The notes beneath the pieces were generated by a model. It was not told the origin of the DNA. It worked only from the letters and a program-made list of their open reading frames with translations, and made no database searches. From assembly GCA_021778115.1 (NCBI GenBank), contig JAJYCS010000001.1, forward strand, positions 44,295-108,294: a stretch of DNA of 64,000 nt. The letters run 5' to 3'. The translations under genes and the position numbers were made by a program. The DNA comes from Deltaproteobacteria bacterium (GTDB lineage: Bacteria; Desulfobacterota; Desulfuromonadia; Geobacterales; Pseudopelobacteraceae). Below, in pieces: positions 49,504 through 58,865 of the stretch (position 1 is the first letter of the stretch; every line of letters begins with the position of its first letter).

Positions 49504-50823
49504 ATGATGAAGAAATTCGCAACATGCGCCGCCTGTGCCTTGGTGCTGCAGGCCGGCGTGTCACTGGCCGCGAATACGGCCGAAACCGTCACCTTTGCCC
49601 CCTATGTGGGGGGCGCCACATTCCTGGGGAATCAGCATCTCGAAACCGGCCCTGACTTCGGTATCCGGCTTGGGTACAACCTGACCGATAACTGGGCGCT
49701 GGAGGGGGTGGTCGACTACGCGAGCACCAAACCTACCGATTACAGCGCCAAGATCGGGATGCTTCGCTATGGCGGTGACCTGCTCTACAACTTCCTGCCC
49801 AAGAACAGTCTGGTCCCCTATCTGGCCGCAGGGGTCGGCGGGATGAACTTCAACGGTGGCGGGATGCCCACCGGTACCAAGGCGGTCTACAACTACGGCG
49901 GCGGCCTCAAGTGGTTCCTGACGGATGGTTTTGCTCTGCGGGCCGACGTGCGGGGGCTGAACTACAGCTACCACAAGCTGTACAGCACGGTGGAGTACAC
50001 CCTGGGCCTGCATATCGCCGTAGGTGCGCCGAAACCGGCCCCGAAGCCGGTTGAACCGGTGCAGGAGGTGGTGGCGCCAAAGGCAACTCCGGTGGTGGTT
50101 GTCTCCCCCGCCCCGACGGCAACCCTGAGCGCTAATCCGGCCAACATTGAAAAGGGGAAGACCGTAACCCTGACCTGGAGCTCCCAGAACGCAGCCGGTT
50201 GCCTCATCGAGCCCGGAATCGGCCCGGTGCCCCCCCAGGGGAGCAAGGAGCTGACACCGTCTGCAGATACCTCCTACACCCTCACCTGTAAAGGGGAGGG
50301 GGGCTCCGTCACCAGCGGGGCAAGCGTAGCGGTTACCCAACCGGTGGAGGAAGGCGGCAGTAAAAAGGCCGTGGCAGCCGGTACCCGCCTGACCCTTGAT
50401 GTGCAGTTCGACACCGGCAAGTCGCTTATCAAGCCGCAGTATTACAATGAACTCAAGGTGGTCGGTGACGGCCTGAATGAACACAAAGAGCTCAAAGGCA
50501 CGATTGAAGGCTATACCGACAATGTTGGGGGGGCAAAATACAATCAGCGGCTTTCTCAGCGTCGGGCCCTGGCGGTTCGCACCTACATCGTGAAGCATTT
50601 CAAGGTGGATGCCAAGCGTCTGGTGGCCAGGGGCTATGGTGAATCCCATCCGATTGCCGATAACGCAACGGCAGAAGGACGTGCCCAGAACCGTCGTGTA
50701 GAGGCGGTGTTCGAAAATATCCCCAACGTCAAGGCCGAACACAAGGCGCCTGCCAAGAAGGCGGTCCATAAGAAGGTCTTCAAAAAGAAACTGGCCAAGA
50801 AAAAGGTGATGAAGAAGAAGTAA
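49504..50823 (+). CDS. OmpA-family outer-membrane protein: beta-barrel, Ig-like insert, OmpA C-terminal domain, Lys-rich tail
   Basis: Signal peptide; barrel-like repeats; [26 protein letters not shown] insert; [27 protein letters not shown]...[30 protein letters not shown] terminus. Confidence 0.92.
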   Translation: MMKKFATCAACALVLQAGVSLAANTAETVTFAPYVGGATFLGNQHLETGPDFGIRLGYNLTDNWALEGVVDYASTKPTDYSAKIGMLRYGGDLLYNFLPKNSLVPYLAAGVGGMNFNGGGMPTGTKAVYNYGGGLKWFLTDGFALRADVRGLNYSYHKLYSTVEYTLGLHIAVGAPKPAPKPVEPVQEVVAPKATPVVVVSPAPTATLSANPANIEKGKTVTLTWSSQNAAGCLIEPGIGPVPPQGSKELTPSADTSYTLTCKGEGGSVTSGASVAVTQPVEEGGSKKAVAAGTRLTLDVQFDTGKSLIKPQYYNELKVVGDGLNEHKELKGTIEGYTDNVGGAKYNQRLSQRRALAVRTYIVKHFKVDAKRLVARGYGESHPIADNATAEGRAQNRRVEAVFENIPNVKAEHKAPAKKAVHKKVFKKKLAKKKVMKKK

Positions 50824-50849
50824 GCCCTGTTGGGCAGAGCTGTTCGACA

Positions 50850-50885
50850 AAACGCCCCGGTTTCTTGCGGAACCGGGGCGTTTGC
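50850..50885. terminator. Terminator between the ompA-like gene and the convergent YtxH gene
   Basis: ACGCCCCGGTT-TCTTGCGG-AACCGGGGCGT inverted repeat. Confidence 0.75.
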
Positions 50886-50914
50886 GCATCCGAGCGGTGG
50901 CTGACGAGACGGGG

Positions 50915-51160
50915 TTAGATCCAGGCGTCGCCGCCGTCATACTGGAGGTCTTCCCCCTTGACCCGTGGGGTCATTTTGAAGCGGGCCTCCTTGGCATACT
51001 GCTTCAGGCGGCCGGTGGCCCCTTCCTGCATATCAACCAGCTTGCGTCTGGTCTCGTTGCCGGGCGCCGGGGCCAGCAGCAGGGCTGCAACGGCGCCCAG
51101 CAGTGCACCCGAGGCAAAGGCCAGGATGGCGGTGGTAGGATTCTCGGTGGCGCGTGACAT
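50915..51160 (-). CDS. YtxH-domain small protein
   Basis: ILAFASGALLGAVAALLLAPAPGNETRRKL. Confidence 0.8.
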   Translation of the reverse strand: MSRATENPTTAILAFASGALLGAVAALLLAPAPGNETRRKLVDMQEGATGRLKQYAKEARFKMTPRVKGEDLQYDGGDAWI

Positions 51161-51239
51161 GGTGGACCTCCTTTGTGCCGGCAGTTTCTATTCCCTGTCT
51201 AGCATAGAAGCAGGCGGCTGTAAAAGCAAAAACAGCGGA

Positions 51240-54218
51240 TCAGACGGGAGCAAGCCGCTGGAGATGGCGTCGCACCATCGCCTCGAAGTCGGCATCGCGG
51301 TTGCCGCTGTATACCAGAGAGGCGGCGATCTCCGCCGCCAGGATGGCTGCCTGGTACTTACGGGGGAGCCGGTTGATGCGACGCCGGAATCTGGGCTCTT
51401 CACGCAACAGCGCAGGCAGATGGCGCAGCAGCGCCCCGCGAAAGGGGGGGCGCAGGCAGAGCTGGGGACGTTCGCTGAAAAACTGGAACAGTCGTCCGTA
51501 GTAACTGTTGATGTTTTGGCTGATCTGGCTGGAGAGCTCGGTGTATGGCTGGCTGCCGTCGTATTCACGCCAGCGCTGCAGGATCAGACGGGCCTCGTCG
51601 CGGGCTCGTTGTGCAAGAATGGTCAGGACGTCGGCCACGTAACGTTCCTTGACCGTCTGGAACTCCGGTTCGGTGAGCAGCAGGTTGGCGATGATCTCGT
51701 AGGAGGATGAGATGACGCCGCATTTGTTGGCCGAGGCGTCCCGCATGATGATGCAGCCTGCCTTCTGCAGCTCGAGCCGTGCCGCAGGGGTGATGAAGGA
51801 GTTGGCCCCTTCCACGATCACCGGCGCTGATGGGCGGTTGTCCGGTAGGAGATAATCACGCCAGTTCTGGCCATCGATGGTCTCGGGGCGTCCTCCTGCC
51901 GGGATGAAGAGGTCGGCGGCTACCTGAAAGATCAAGGCGCCGTATTCCCGGTGGAAATCGTCCAGCGCTACCCACTGTTCCTGCAACGCGCCATCCGCCT
52001 GTCGTGCCACCCGCCGGTGCAGCTCCCGCAGCCCTTCCATCCGCCGTCCGGTGCGGAACAGCATCAAGCCGCCCGGTGAAAGGGTGTCGGGATTGAAGGC
52101 ATCGAGGTCATGACGCAGGGTGATCCGCCCCAGTTCGTCACGATCCAGGCCGGCAGGGTCAAAGGCCGCTGCCGTACCGTCAAGCACCAGTACCACCTGG
52201 GCCTCCGGACAGCGTTCCAGCAGGAGGCGCAGGCAGTTGCCGGCCACATCCCCGCCAGGTCCCCCCGTGAGTTTTACCCGGAAGCGGTCGCGGCGCATCT
52301 CGATCCCGCGGGAGGCCATTACCACCTCGGCAAAGGTCATCACCCCGGTGGAGGTGACGCCGTACTGCTTGTGGTTGATGCCAAACCGTTTGCTGGAGAT
52401 GATTCCCGCCCCCAGCAGATAGCCGCGCCGTCGCGAGAGATCGGCCAGGGCCTCGATCATGCTGTCGTGCAGATTCTCATCCGGTCCCAGCTCGATCGGC
52501 TCATCGTCGCCGTAGTAGTCCAGTACCCGCGGGTCTCGGGCCCGGCCGTCGCGGGTGATGAAGATGTCCAGAAAGGCGTTGGCAATGCTGTACTGCACCT
52601 TGTAGAGGCGGCAGGTCTCGGCCTCCTGTCCGGCGTTCTCCAGATCGGTGGCATCCAGCGCCACGACCAGCTTTGAACCCCCTTCGTAGATATCCTTGTT
52701 TTTGAGGTGCTGGGTATGCGCCAGGACGTAGGCCTCACGGAGCAGGCCGTTGCCGGTGGTGATCAGGTCATCCTGGGTGCGGGCGATCACGGTTCGCCAG
52801 CCACCCCGGGCGATATCGGAAAAACCGATGTGGTAGCCATGGCCGTAGCGGCTGAAGAAGAAGGTGATCCGGAACGGGAGGGGTTCCGGCAGGTCGTCGG
52901 TGAATGGGCGACCCAGGGCGCGCAGGTAGGCGGGATCAAGGCGGAACGCCAGGGCCTGCTTTTCAACCACGAAGAAGTTGGTCTTGAGGGTGTGGCGGAT
53001 ACCGAGCAGGCAGCAGTGGTAGATGGCGCGTCGACTCTCGTCAAGCCGACGATGGCCGGTGTTGTACTCCTCCACCAGCCGTGTTGTCTCTTCCAGGGTC
53101 TGTTCGTACAGCTGGCGGTCAGGCAACTCCGGGTCGAAGCGGAGACGGAACAGACGAACCAGCTGAAGCGCCATTTCCGGGTGGTGGTGAAAGGCGTTCC
53201 GTATCTCGTCGATGCCGTATCGGTCCGGGCTGTTATGGGCCAGGTTGGTGTGGCAGAAGGCGATGAAGGCGTTCACCAGGGCGGCGTCATCCCCCGGCAT
53301 GAGGCCGCTGGTGACCCATTGGCGGTAGCTGTAGCCTTCACTGGCCAGTATCTGCGTATTGCAAAGCTCCCGCTCCATCCGGCGCGCCAGAGGCGCGTCT
53401 GCGGTCAGGGGCGCGCCGCCACGGTGACGCAGATAGAAGGTGCCCAGGAAATAGGGATGCAGGCCGTTGGCTATGGTCTGGCAGTAGGCGCGGCGAATGC
53501 CGATGCCGAGGCGGTTGAGGACTTCGATCACCTGCAGCAGAAAGTCCTCCTGGGGCGGGTTGCCCACGGCGAATAAAAGACGGGTCTCCGGCTCCCCTTC
53601 CAGATCCCGTTCCCGCAGATCCAGATAGAGGCCGCCGCAGGCGTTGCTCTTGTTGAACAGCCAGATGAGCCAGGCGGTACGGGCCGGTGGCGCCATCGCC
53701 ACGCAGGTCTCGTTGTTCAGCCAGAGCAGCTTCAGCAGCCGTAGCGCCTGGTTAGGGTCGAGGTCTGGATCAATGAGGCGCAGTTCCCGCAGGATGGATC
53801 GCTGCAACCGGGGTTCCAGGGCAAGTTCCCGTTGCAGATCGATGGCGTCGTTGGGGCGCCGGTCAAACTCGAAACGCTGCACCTCCAGCTCCTGCTCCAT
53901 GGCGGGTATCGGGGCGTTGGAGTGGGAGAACATGGCGTAGGAGACCTCGCCGACGCGGATCCGCTTGAGGGTCTCATACAGTGAGCCCGGCTCGTCCGGG
54001 CAGGCCATGACCAGGGTCCGTTCCTGATCGGCCAGGACCAGGTGTCTGCTGCGGCGCAGCGTGTGCAGTTCACGGGCCAGAGTCGTCACGGCATCGGGCT
54101 GATCGGCCATGGCCTGGAAGAAGTACGGGGACATGTGGCGTTCCAGCCAGAGGGCGTTTTCTACGGTAGCGGCGGCGGTGAGGTGGCGGTTATGGCGGAC
54201 TGCTCTGGCGAGCTGCAT
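51240..54218 (-). CDS. Large NAD-specific glutamate dehydrogenase
   Basis: 992 aa: GYHIGFSDIARGGWRTVIAR, KNKDIYEGGSKLVVALDA, GPDENLHDSMIE, KQYGVTSTGVMTFAEVV, LTGGPGGDVAGN, VEGANSFITPAARLELQKAGCIIMRDASANKCGVISSSYEI. Confidence 0.9.
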   Translation of the reverse strand: MQLARAVRHNRHLTAAATVENALWLERHMSPYFFQAMADQPDAVTTLARELHTLRRSRHLVLADQERTLVMACPDEPGSLYETLKRIRVGEVSYAMFSHSNAPIPAMEQELEVQRFEFDRRPNDAIDLQRELALEPRLQRSILRELRLIDPDLDPNQALRLLKLLWLNNETCVAMAPPARTAWLIWLFNKSNACGGLYLDLRERDLEGEPETRLLFAVGNPPQEDFLLQVIEVLNRLGIGIRRAYCQTIANGLHPYFLGTFYLRHRGGAPLTADAPLARRMERELCNTQILASEGYSYRQWVTSGLMPGDDAALVNAFIAFCHTNLAHNSPDRYGIDEIRNAFHHHPEMALQLVRLFRLRFDPELPDRQLYEQTLEETTRLVEEYNTGHRRLDESRRAIYHCCLLGIRHTLKTNFFVVEKQALAFRLDPAYLRALGRPFTDDLPEPLPFRITFFFSRYGHGYHIGFSDIARGGWRTVIARTQDDLITTGNGLLREAYVLAHTQHLKNKDIYEGGSKLVVALDATDLENAGQEAETCRLYKVQYSIANAFLDIFITRDGRARDPRVLDYYGDDEPIELGPDENLHDSMIEALADLSRRRGYLLGAGIISSKRFGINHKQYGVTSTGVMTFAEVVMASRGIEMRRDRFRVKLTGGPGGDVAGNCLRLLLERCPEAQVVLVLDGTAAAFDPAGLDRDELGRITLRHDLDAFNPDTLSPGGLMLFRTGRRMEGLRELHRRVARQADGALQEQWVALDDFHREYGALIFQVAADLFIPAGGRPETIDGQNWRDYLLPDNRPSAPVIVEGANSFITPAARLELQKAGCIIMRDASANKCGVISSSYEIIANLLLTEPEFQTVKERYVADVLTILAQRARDEARLILQRWREYDGSQPYTELSSQISQNINSYYGRLFQFFSERPQLCLRPPFRGALLRHLPALLREEPRFRRRINRLPRKYQAAILAAEIAASLVYSGNRDADFEAMVRRHLQRLAPV

Positions 54219-54295
54219 TGGATGCCTCCGGATCGGCTGCGATTATCCGTCAGTATACCTGCTCGCGCTCGGCAGGCAAGGGGGAAAGAGTGCCC

Positions 54296-54325
54296 TTGAC
54301 CCTATCGCGTGCCGGTGTGTATACT
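54296..54325 (+). promoter_or_regulatory. Sigma70-type promoter of the enoyl-CoA hydratase/cobO operon
   Basis: TTGACC-N18-TATACT; a divergent TTGCCT-N16-TATACT-like promoter for the GDH gene lies on the other strand just upstream. Confidence 0.6.
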
Positions 54326-54359
54326 CACCATCCGCTGAAACTGCAGAGGAGTTGCCATT

Positions 54360-55124
54360 ATGTCTGAACGATATTGCAGATTGGAACTTGATGGGCCTAT
54401 TGCACGGCTGCGCCTGCCGGGGGGAGCACAACTTTCCCGTCAGGCGCTCCTGGAAGCGCTGCGCCGGCACTTTGACCACCTTGCCGAGAAGGAAGAGGTG
54501 CGGGGGCTGCTGCTCTGCGGTCAGGACGGTCAGTTTTGCCGTACCGCCTCTGATCAGCTCATGACGCCGTTTGAGGCATCACGGCTGGCCGGTTTCGGGC
54601 AGCAGGTGCTGTTTGCCCTGGAGGGGTGCGGCAAGCCGGTCCTGGCGGCTCTGTCCGGCGAGGTTACCGGCCTTGGTCTGGAACTCGCCCTGGCCTGTTC
54701 CTTCATGGTGGCGGACCGTACCGCACAATTCGGCTTTCCCGAGATCGTCCATGGCCGTCTTCCCGCCTTCGGCGGCACCCAGCGTTTGACCCGGCTGGTT
54801 GGACGCGCCCTGGCCAAACAGCTCCTGTTCAGCGGTGAGTTGATCCTTGCTGACGAGGCGCTGCGGGTACGACTGGTAAATCGTCTCTATGAACCGGCAG
54901 AGCTGGAACAGGAGGCCCTCTCCCTGTTGCGACGGATCTGCAGTCGTTCCCCTTTTGCACTGCGGGTGGGGGGTGAGGTGGTAGATGCCGGTTACGATAT
55001 CGATCTGAAGACCGCCTGTCTCCTGGAGCGGGATGCCTTTGCCCTTTGTTTCGCTTCCCACGACCAGGCGGAGGGGATGGCCTCCTTTCTGGAAAAGCGG
55101 GAGCCGCAGTTTACCGGGAGTTGA
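54360..55124 (+). CDS. Enoyl-CoA hydratase/isomerase family protein
   Basis: Crotonase fold: GEVTGLGLELALACSFMVADRTAQFGFPEIVHGRLPAFGGTQRLTRLVG. Confidence 0.9.
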   Translation: MSERYCRLELDGPIARLRLPGGAQLSRQALLEALRRHFDHLAEKEEVRGLLLCGQDGQFCRTASDQLMTPFEASRLAGFGQQVLFALEGCGKPVLAALSGEVTGLGLELALACSFMVADRTAQFGFPEIVHGRLPAFGGTQRLTRLVGRALAKQLLFSGELILADEALRVRLVNRLYEPAELEQEALSLLRRICSRSPFALRVGGEVVDAGYDIDLKTACLLERDAFALCFASHDQAEGMASFLEKREPQFTGS

Positions 55125-55127
55125 CCG

Positions 55128-55655
55128 GTGCCGCTCAGCAGGGGGTGTGTCCAGGTCTATACCGGCAACGGCAAGGGGAAGACTACCGCGGCCCTGGGCC
55201 TGTCGCTGCGTGCTGTGGGACGGGGGCTTAAGGTTTGCTTCTTTCAGTTTATCAAAGGGGGCGGGCCCTATGGCGAACAGCTGGTCGCCGAGCGGCTGGC
55301 CCCACTCTTCACCATCATACAGACCGGCCGGCACGGCTGGGTTGACCAGCGGGATATCACGATCGATCGCGAATTGGCGCAGACTGCCCTGGCCCGGGCC
55401 CGCGAGATCGTCACCGGCGGCGCCTACGACCTGGTGGTGCTTGATGAACTAAACGGCGCCCTGGGTTTCGGTCTGGTTGACCTGGAGCAGGTGCTGGAAC
55501 TGATCGCCGACAAACCACCAGCACTTGAGCTGGTGATTACCGGACGCAACGCGCCGGAGCCGTTGCTGGCCGTTGCCGATTTGGTAACCGAGATGCGTGA
55601 CGTGAAACATTATTATGGGGCCGGGGTCCCGGCCCGGACCGGTATCGAGATGTGA
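55128..55655 (+). CDS. cobO: Cob(I)alamin adenosyltransferase (CobO/BtuR type)
   Basis: VQVYTGNGKGKTTAALGLSLRAVGRGLKVCFFQFIKG, YDLVVLDELNGALGFGLV; GTG start. Confidence 0.93.
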   Translation: MPLSRGCVQVYTGNGKGKTTAALGLSLRAVGRGLKVCFFQFIKGGGPYGEQLVAERLAPLFTIIQTGRHGWVDQRDITIDRELAQTALARAREIVTGGAYDLVVLDELNGALGFGLVDLEQVLELIADKPPALELVITGRNAPEPLLAVADLVTEMRDVKHYYGAGVPARTGIEM

Positions 55656-55689
55656 ACCTGGTCTTTTTGTCTATGGAGAGGCGTGGCTG

Positions 55690-56433
55690 ATGCCTTACAA
55701 AAAACTGCATATCGAGGTCCGCAATCGCGTGGGTTATCTGCGTCTGGATGGCGGCAGCCGGTTCAATAAACTGTCGGTAACCACTATCCGCGAACTCAAG
55801 CGAGCCTTTACCCAGCTTGAGGAGGATGATGGCGTGGGCTGTATCCTTCTCTCCGGTTGGCCGGGGGAATCCTTCGCCGTAGGGGCCGACATCGGTCAGA
55901 TGCGTCCCTTCACCCCGCTGGATGCCTTCCACTTTGCCGGATTGGGGCAGTCCCTGTTTGTCCAGATGGAGCGTTGCCCCACGCCGATTATCGGGGCGTT
56001 GAACGGTATTACCATGGGGGGCGGTTGCGACCTGGCCCTGGCCTGCGATATCAGGATAGCCAGCGACAAGGCGCTGATTGCCCATCCCGGCGCTCGTCTG
56101 GGGATTATCACCGGCTTCTGCGGTACCCAGAAACTGCCCCGGCAGGTGGGTAAAAATCGGGCACGGGAGGTCTTTTTGACCTGCGACCGTTATGATGCGA
56201 GAGATGCCCTCCAGATGGGGCTGGTGGACCGTGTGGTGGCTGCCGATCGTTTCTGGGCCGAGGTAACGCACCTGGCGGAGCGGATTGCCGCCATGCCGCC
56301 ATCTGCCCTGGCCTGGGCCAAACGGTTGGTCAATATGGCCGAAGATACCGATCTCCAGAGCGGCTGCCTGGCTGAACAGGGGGCTGCCGCTCAATCTTTC
56401 TGCTGTACACCGGCGGGCTTGCAGATATCGTGA
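55690..56433 (+). CDS. Enoyl-CoA hydratase/isomerase family protein
   Basis: FAVGADIGQM, NGITMGGGCDLALACDIRIASDKALIAHPGARLGIITGFCGTQKLPRQVG; start at MPYKKLHIE. Confidence 0.9.
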   Translation: MPYKKLHIEVRNRVGYLRLDGGSRFNKLSVTTIRELKRAFTQLEEDDGVGCILLSGWPGESFAVGADIGQMRPFTPLDAFHFAGLGQSLFVQMERCPTPIIGALNGITMGGGCDLALACDIRIASDKALIAHPGARLGIITGFCGTQKLPRQVGKNRAREVFLTCDRYDARDALQMGLVDRVVAADRFWAEVTHLAERIAAMPPSALAWAKRLVNMAEDTDLQSGCLAEQGAAAQSFCCTPAGLQIS

Positions 56434-56489
56434 GATAAGTTATACTTTGCACGTACCTCTCATGACGTGCGACGGAAAGGAGCGTTTCC

Positions 56490-56888
56490 ATGACCCTCGG
56501 CGCAGTTGCAGCACTGATTGCCGCCCTTGCCCTGGTGGTGCTGGTCCTGTTTCTGATCCCCACCATTACGGCTGTCAGACGGACTGCCGGATCGGTGGCC
56601 TCGCTGGCCGACCTGCTGACCAACGAGCTGAAACCCACCATAAAGGAATTAAACGAACTGCTATTGGAGCTGAAGACCGTCGGGGGGGGGGTTGCCCAGC
56701 ATACTGACGACGTCAAGAGATTCATGTCCGCCCTGGGGGAGACCGGCGCCCAGATCTCCACCATCAACCGTTCCGTGGGGGCTGTCACCAGCATCCTCGG
56801 CCAGGCAAATACCTGGGCAACCGGCGCCAAGGTCACGGCAAAGTTTCTGTTGGACCGTTATCTACATCGCAAACTGAAAGGAGCATAG
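56490..56888 (+). CDS. DUF948-like membrane protein
   Basis: N-terminal TM then VASLADLLTNELKPTIKELNELLLELKTVGGGVAQHTDDVK. Confidence 0.78.
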   Translation: MTLGAVAALIAALALVVLVLFLIPTITAVRRTAGSVASLADLLTNELKPTIKELNELLLELKTVGGGVAQHTDDVKRFMSALGETGAQISTINRSVGAVTSILGQANTWATGAKVTAKFLLDRYLHRKLKGA

Positions 56889-56891
56889 CGT

Positions 56892-57203
56892 ATGGCACAC
56901 GATGACAATGGAGTATCCACCGGTACCGTAGTGGTCTCGTTTCTGGCCGGAGCAGCCCTTGGGGCAGGGCTGGCCCTTTTGTACGCACCGAAGAGTGGCC
57001 GTGAGACCAGGGAACAGATAGCCGATCTTGCCGATGACGCCGTAGACAAGATCAAGGAGTACGCCAAAGAAGCCCAGTCAAAGATCGTCTCCACCTTTGA
57101 AGAGGGGCAGGAGGCGCTGCGTGAGAAGAAATCGATCCTGGCCTCAGCAATTGAGGCTGGTCGGGAAGCCATGCAGAAGGAAAAGGGGAAGCTCGCCTCC
57201 TGA
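56892..57203 (+). CDS. YtxH-domain protein
   Basis: VVSFLAGAALGAGLALLYAPKSGRETREQIADLADDAVDKIKEYAKEAQSKI. Confidence 0.87.
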   Translation: MAHDDNGVSTGTVVVSFLAGAALGAGLALLYAPKSGRETREQIADLADDAVDKIKEYAKEAQSKIVSTFEEGQEALREKKSILASAIEAGREAMQKEKGKLAS

Positions 57204-57232
57204 AATCATCCTCTCGGTGAGGAGCAGGTTTG

Positions 57233-57261
57233 GGCCTGTCGTGTAACGGCAGGCCTTTTTT
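57233..57261 (+). terminator. Rho-independent terminator
   Basis: GGCCTGTCG TGTAA CGGCAGGCC TTTTTT. Confidence 0.85.
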
Positions 57262-57287
57262 GTTGTGATATCGGATGATTATGAAGT

Positions 57288-57316
57288 TTGACATTCGACG
57301 GGCAACTGTCTATAAT
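57288..57316 (+). promoter_or_regulatory. Perfect-consensus sigma70 promoter
   Basis: TTGACA (57288-57293), exactly 17-bp spacer, TATAAT (57311-57316). Confidence 0.85.
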
Positions 57317-57346
57317 GCGCCATCCCGTGCCATGTAATCCTGAGAG

Positions 57347-58831
57347 GTGCCCTGCATCGTGACATCCGTGAAACAGACCGTGCTCGTTATCTCGACCATG
57401 CTGCTGGTCGGGATGCCCCCTGCCTTGGCCGCTGCAGAGCCGGCCCAGGCATTGCTGAACGAGCTGATCCAGCCACACACCGCCTCAGCCAGGACGGGCG
57501 CCGTCACGTCCGACCCGAGTGGCCTCCAATCCGGCCTGGAAGAACTTGCGGGTGACAAGACCTCCAGCAGTTTGCCATCACTTTTCACCCTCGACGACCT
57601 GAAGGCGGCCCATGCCGACCTGTCTGAGTTGCAACTGCCCGCCGATCTACCAACCTCGGACCTTCCCCTGACCCTGAACACCCAGGTGGAATATTTTATC
57701 AACCAGTTCGAGGGGCCTGATCACGCATCCTTTTCCCGTTGGCTTACCCGTTCCACCCGCTACCTGCCGATGATGAAGGCGGTGCTGCGCAAGGAAGGGC
57801 TGCCGGAGGATCTGGTCTATCTGGCCATGATTGAAAGCGGTTTTACCATCCATGCACGTTCAGTGGCCAATGCCGTGGGACCCTGGCAGTTTATCTCCGC
57901 CACCGGGCGGCGGTATTCGTTGCGGATAGACCAGTGGATCGATGAGCGGAAGGACCCGGTCAAGGCCACCATGGCTGCTGCCTTGTACCTGAAGGATCTC
58001 TCCGGCATGTTCAACGGTGACTGGTATCTGGCCGCCGCCGGCTATAACGCAGGGGAGAACAAGATCTTCCGGGCTATCGACAAGTATAACACCAGTGACT
58101 TCTGGGAGCTTACCAAGGGTTCCTACCTGAAGCGCGAGACCAAGGAGTATGTGCCCAAGCTTCTGGCCGCAGCCATTATCGCCAAGGACCCGGCCCGCTA
58201 CGGTTTTACCGAAGTGGATACAGTGCCCCAGATCGGTTACGATACCGTAACCATCCCGAGCAGGACCGACCTGCAGCTGGTGGCCCGCCTCACCGGCACC
58301 AGCTATCAGACTATCAGGGACTTGAACCCGGCGCTGCGTCTCTGGTGCACCCCCCCCAACTATCCCGATTTTGAGCTGCGTATACCACAGGGGACCAAGG
58401 AACGTTTCGAAACCGGCTATGCCAAGATCCCGGAAGAGGGTCGTTATACGGAGCGTCCCCTCTACGGCCGTTACACCGCCGGCCGTAGGGATACGCAGGC
58501 AAGCGTTGCGCGTCGTTTCAACATCACCATTGCTGAGCTGGCCGAACTGAACCGTCTCGCCCACCGCCAGCGTGTGGCCGGCAGGACCCTGATCGTCCCG
58601 GTCCGCAAATCGGTTGATTTTGCCCAAGAGGGGCAAGAGCCGCAACCTCAGCTGAACATCCGTTACTACACGGTGCGCAAGGGGGATACCCTCACCACCC
58701 TGGCCCGTCGTTTCAGTGTCTCGACACACCTCTTGGCCATCTGGAACAACCTGAAGGCCAGGGCTGCCCTGGCTGTTGGCAAGCGCCTTGTGGTCGCTAA
58801 GAACGCCGCATCGTCACGGACCAAGGCGTAA
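57347..58831 (+). CDS. mltD: MltD-like lytic transglycosylase with LysM domains
   Basis: MIESGFTIHARSVANAVGPWQFISATGRRYSL, AAAGYNAGENKI; C-terminal YYTVRKGDTLTTLARRFSVSTHLLAIWNNL. GTG start, with alternatives at 57359 and 57368. Confidence 0.92.
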   Translation: MPCIVTSVKQTVLVISTMLLVGMPPALAAAEPAQALLNELIQPHTASARTGAVTSDPSGLQSGLEELAGDKTSSSLPSLFTLDDLKAAHADLSELQLPADLPTSDLPLTLNTQVEYFINQFEGPDHASFSRWLTRSTRYLPMMKAVLRKEGLPEDLVYLAMIESGFTIHARSVANAVGPWQFISATGRRYSLRIDQWIDERKDPVKATMAAALYLKDLSGMFNGDWYLAAAGYNAGENKIFRAIDKYNTSDFWELTKGSYLKRETKEYVPKLLAAAIIAKDPARYGFTEVDTVPQIGYDTVTIPSRTDLQLVARLTGTSYQTIRDLNPALRLWCTPPNYPDFELRIPQGTKERFETGYAKIPEEGRYTERPLYGRYTAGRRDTQASVARRFNITIAELAELNRLAHRQRVAGRTLIVPVRKSVDFAQEGQEPQPQLNIRYYTVRKGDTLTTLARRFSVSTHLLAIWNNLKARAALAVGKRLVVAKNAASSRTKA

Positions 58832-58865
58832 TCGTCCCACACTACCTCCGAGAGGATCCCCTGCG

